Shown here piece by piece: positions 13,796 through 15,072 of a stretch of 15,072 nt of DNA. Below the pieces are notes generated by a model. It was given only the letters and a program-made list of their open reading frames with translations, was not told where the DNA came from and ran no database searches. Each line of letters opens with the position of its first letter. The first letter of the stretch is position 1. The position numbers were made by a program, and so were the translations under genes. The DNA is taken from assembly GCA_964479275.1 (NCBI GenBank), contig CAYZLR010000084.1, positions 1 to 15,072 on the forward strand, in the 5' to 3' direction. This DNA is from CALLPQ01 sp964479275. Lineage in GTDB: Bacteria; Pseudomonadota; Alphaproteobacteria; Caulobacterales; Parvularculaceae.

Positions 13796-15007
13796 ATGAC
13801 CAAGCGCGTTGTAGTTACCGGACTTGGCGTGTTTTCCCCGCTGGGTGTTACCCTGGAAGAATTCAAAGCCAATTTGTTTGCGGGTCATTGTGCAATAAAG
13901 CCTGAGACATATGGCTATGATGACGAATATTCGATCACGGTTCCTGCTGCAAAAATTGAAAATGCGGATAAAGTTTTGGGGGCACTTGGACGTGATGTTT
14001 TGCGTGCCGATCTGTATGCGCAGTTTGCTGTAGCCGCGGCTGATATGGCGGTGGCCTCGTCTGGCTTATCATTTGAAGGCGCGCTGGCCGCGCGAACAGC
14101 GACTATTATCGGTTCAGGTATCGGGGGGCAGGTATCGAGTGATACCACTCATTATGGTATGTTAAAAAAAGGTCGGCGCCCCCACCCCCTAACGATTTTG
14201 CGCACGATCCCCAACGCTGCTGCCAGTCATGTGTCGATCCGTTATGGTTTGTCCGGCCCTTCTTTCGCGATTGCCAGTGCTTGTGCATCGGCAGCGCATT
14301 CGATTGGTGTGTGCGCGCAATTGATAAAGTCCGGTCTTGCTGATGTTGGCCTGGCGGGTGCGAGCGAAAAGGTTCTATCATACGGCGCTCTGGAAGCTTG
14401 GAAGGGTATGCATATTCTAGCATCAGAAATGTGTAGGCCGTTTTCAAAAAACAGAAATGGATTGGTTATCGGAGAGGGCGCTACAATTCTTGTGCTGGAA
14501 GAGTATGAGCATGCAAAAAAACGTGGCGCGCATATTTATGCCGAACTTTCCGGGTTTGGTATGAATGCCGATGGTAATGACATGATCAATCCATCGCAGG
14601 AGGGGGCTGCATCGGCAATGAGATTAGCGATGGAGGGGGTAAATCTACCTGACGCTAAAAATATTTATATCAATGCACACGGCACAGGGACTTTGTTGAA
14701 CGATCCTACGGAGACAAAAGCTATTCGTTCGGTTTTTAATCATGACGCAGATGATATCATGATCTCATCCACGAAATCGATGCACGGACATTTGTTAGGC
14801 GCTGCGGGCGGGATAGAGGCGGTGGCGGCAATTCTTGCTTTAAATCACAATATCGCGCCGCCAACGCTTCATTTACATGATCCCGATCCCGATTGTGATC
14901 TGAATTATGTTCCCAATCAGGCCCGTGAGCAAAAAATTGATTTCACACTTTCCAACTCATTTGCATTTGGCGGACAAAATGCAGTGCTTGGCTTTAGCGA
15001 GGTTTAA
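13796..15007 (+). CDS. Beta-ketoacyl-ACP synthase (FabF/KAS II-like)
   Basis: The 403-residue protein is a full thiolase-fold ketosynthase condensing an acyl group with malonyl-ACP. It begins with KRVVVTGLGVFSPLG, has Cys163 in SACASAAHS, His295 in NAHGTGT, Lys328 and His332 in STKSMHGHLLGAAGG, and ends with the usual SNSFAFGGQNAVLGF. The Cys-His-His set is complete, so it is a condensing enzyme, not a decarboxylating chain-length partner. The sequence is FabF-like but placed with its own ACP, which suggests a dedicated lipid or secondary pathway rather than bulk fatty-acid synthesis. It starts 19 bp after the ACP stop, with an AGG about 9 bases before the ATG. Position 15005-15007 is the stop; no next gene is visible in the remaining 65 bp. 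Confidence 0.94.
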   Translation: MTKRVVVTGLGVFSPLGVTLEEFKANLFAGHCAIKPETYGYDDEYSITVPAAKIENADKVLGALGRDVLRADLYAQFAVAAADMAVASSGLSFEGALAARTATIIGSGIGGQVSSDTTHYGMLKKGRRPHPLTILRTIPNAAASHVSIRYGLSGPSFAIASACASAAHSIGVCAQLIKSGLADVGLAGASEKVLSYGALEAWKGMHILASEMCRPFSKNRNGLVIGEGATILVLEEYEHAKKRGAHIYAELSGFGMNADGNDMINPSQEGAASAMRLAMEGVNLPDAKNIYINAHGTGTLLNDPTETKAIRSVFNHDADDIMISSTKSMHGHLLGAAGGIEAVAAILALNHNIAPPTLHLHDPDPDCDLNYVPNQAREQKIDFTLSNSFAFGGQNAVLGFSEV

Positions 15008-15046
15008 AGCATCTCGGCGATTCAATTTGAAGTGGAGGTGCTTTAA
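15004..15046 (+). repeat. Inverted repeat spanning the ketosynthase stop codon
   Basis: TTAAAGCA (15004-15011) and TGCTTTAA (15039-15046) are exact reverse complements, 27 bp apart, with the stop codon inside the left arm. They could form a weak mRNA hairpin at the gene end. Confidence 0.35.
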
Positions 15047-15053
15047 CAGGCAG

Positions 15054-15071
15054 CTGAAAAACTTCAGTTTT
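15054..15071 (+). terminator. Short terminator-like hairpin at the window edge
   Basis: CTGAA-aaac-TTCAG (15054-15067) is followed by TTTT. The stem is only 5 bp and the window stops immediately after, so it could terminate the ACP-ketosynthase transcript or be chance. Confidence 0.3.
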
Positions 15072-15072
15072 C

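Noticed and set aside
1..15072. CRISPR array, toxin-antitoxin pair or other defence system
   Set aside because: No regularly spaced repeats and no recognisable defence or toxin genes were seen on either strand.

Overview
The window looks like a stretch of chromosome from a moderate-GC Gram-negative bacterium, most probably an alphaproteobacterium. The evidence is the style of CarA, the GatB/YqeY gene divergent from carA, the RhlG-like SDR, the tandem HD protein, a lipoprotein M3 peptidase and a CCA-encoding tRNA-Pro. I cannot place it below class. Most of the window is ordinary housekeeping and accessory metabolism. I found no phage, CRISPR array, toxin-antitoxin pair or obvious defence system. 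The unusual content is gene decay and regulatory-looking DNA.

Layout. Positions 1-~700 hold no recognisable gene. At ~715-963 lies a truncated, twice-frameshifted IS630-type transposase remnant, just beyond the 3' end of a minus-strand tRNA-Pro(UGG) (1034-1110). Two minus-strand short-chain dehydrogenase genes follow (1185-2162 and 2189-2971), apparently one operon, with a promoter-like -10 box and a 13-bp palindrome upstream of the first. Next, also on the minus strand, are a small DUF1508 (YegP-like) secreted-protein gene broken by an in-frame TGA (3285-3569), a penicillin-acylase-family Ntn hydrolase (3630-5798) and a GatB/YqeY protein (5817-6287). The last two are 18 bp apart and probably co-transcribed.

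On the plus strand, divergent from GatB/YqeY across a repeat-rich 366-bp spacer, comes carA (6654-7832), the glutaminase subunit of carbamoyl-phosphate synthase; carB does not follow. Then come a tandem HD / HD-GYP-like phosphohydrolase whose second domain has lost the GYP segment (8225-9763), an M3 metallopeptidase lipoprotein (10016-12232, with a clear terminator after it), yajQ (12536-13021, with a good promoter), a remnant of an M20 amidohydrolase in which N- and C-terminal pieces are joined (13110-13370), and an acyl carrier protein plus ketosynthase pair (13525-13776, 13796-15007). That pair is probably the start of a fatty-acyl or secondary-lipid operon, but the window ends 65 bp after the ketosynthase.

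How they fit: two genes (the HD-GYP-like protein and YajQ) belong to families linked to cyclic-di-GMP, and two secreted hydrolases (acylase and M3 peptidase) act outside the cytoplasm. Otherwise the neighbours have independent roles. Three damaged genes (IS630, DUF1508, M20) lie in or beside intergenic stretches, so the locus shows some ongoing erosion.
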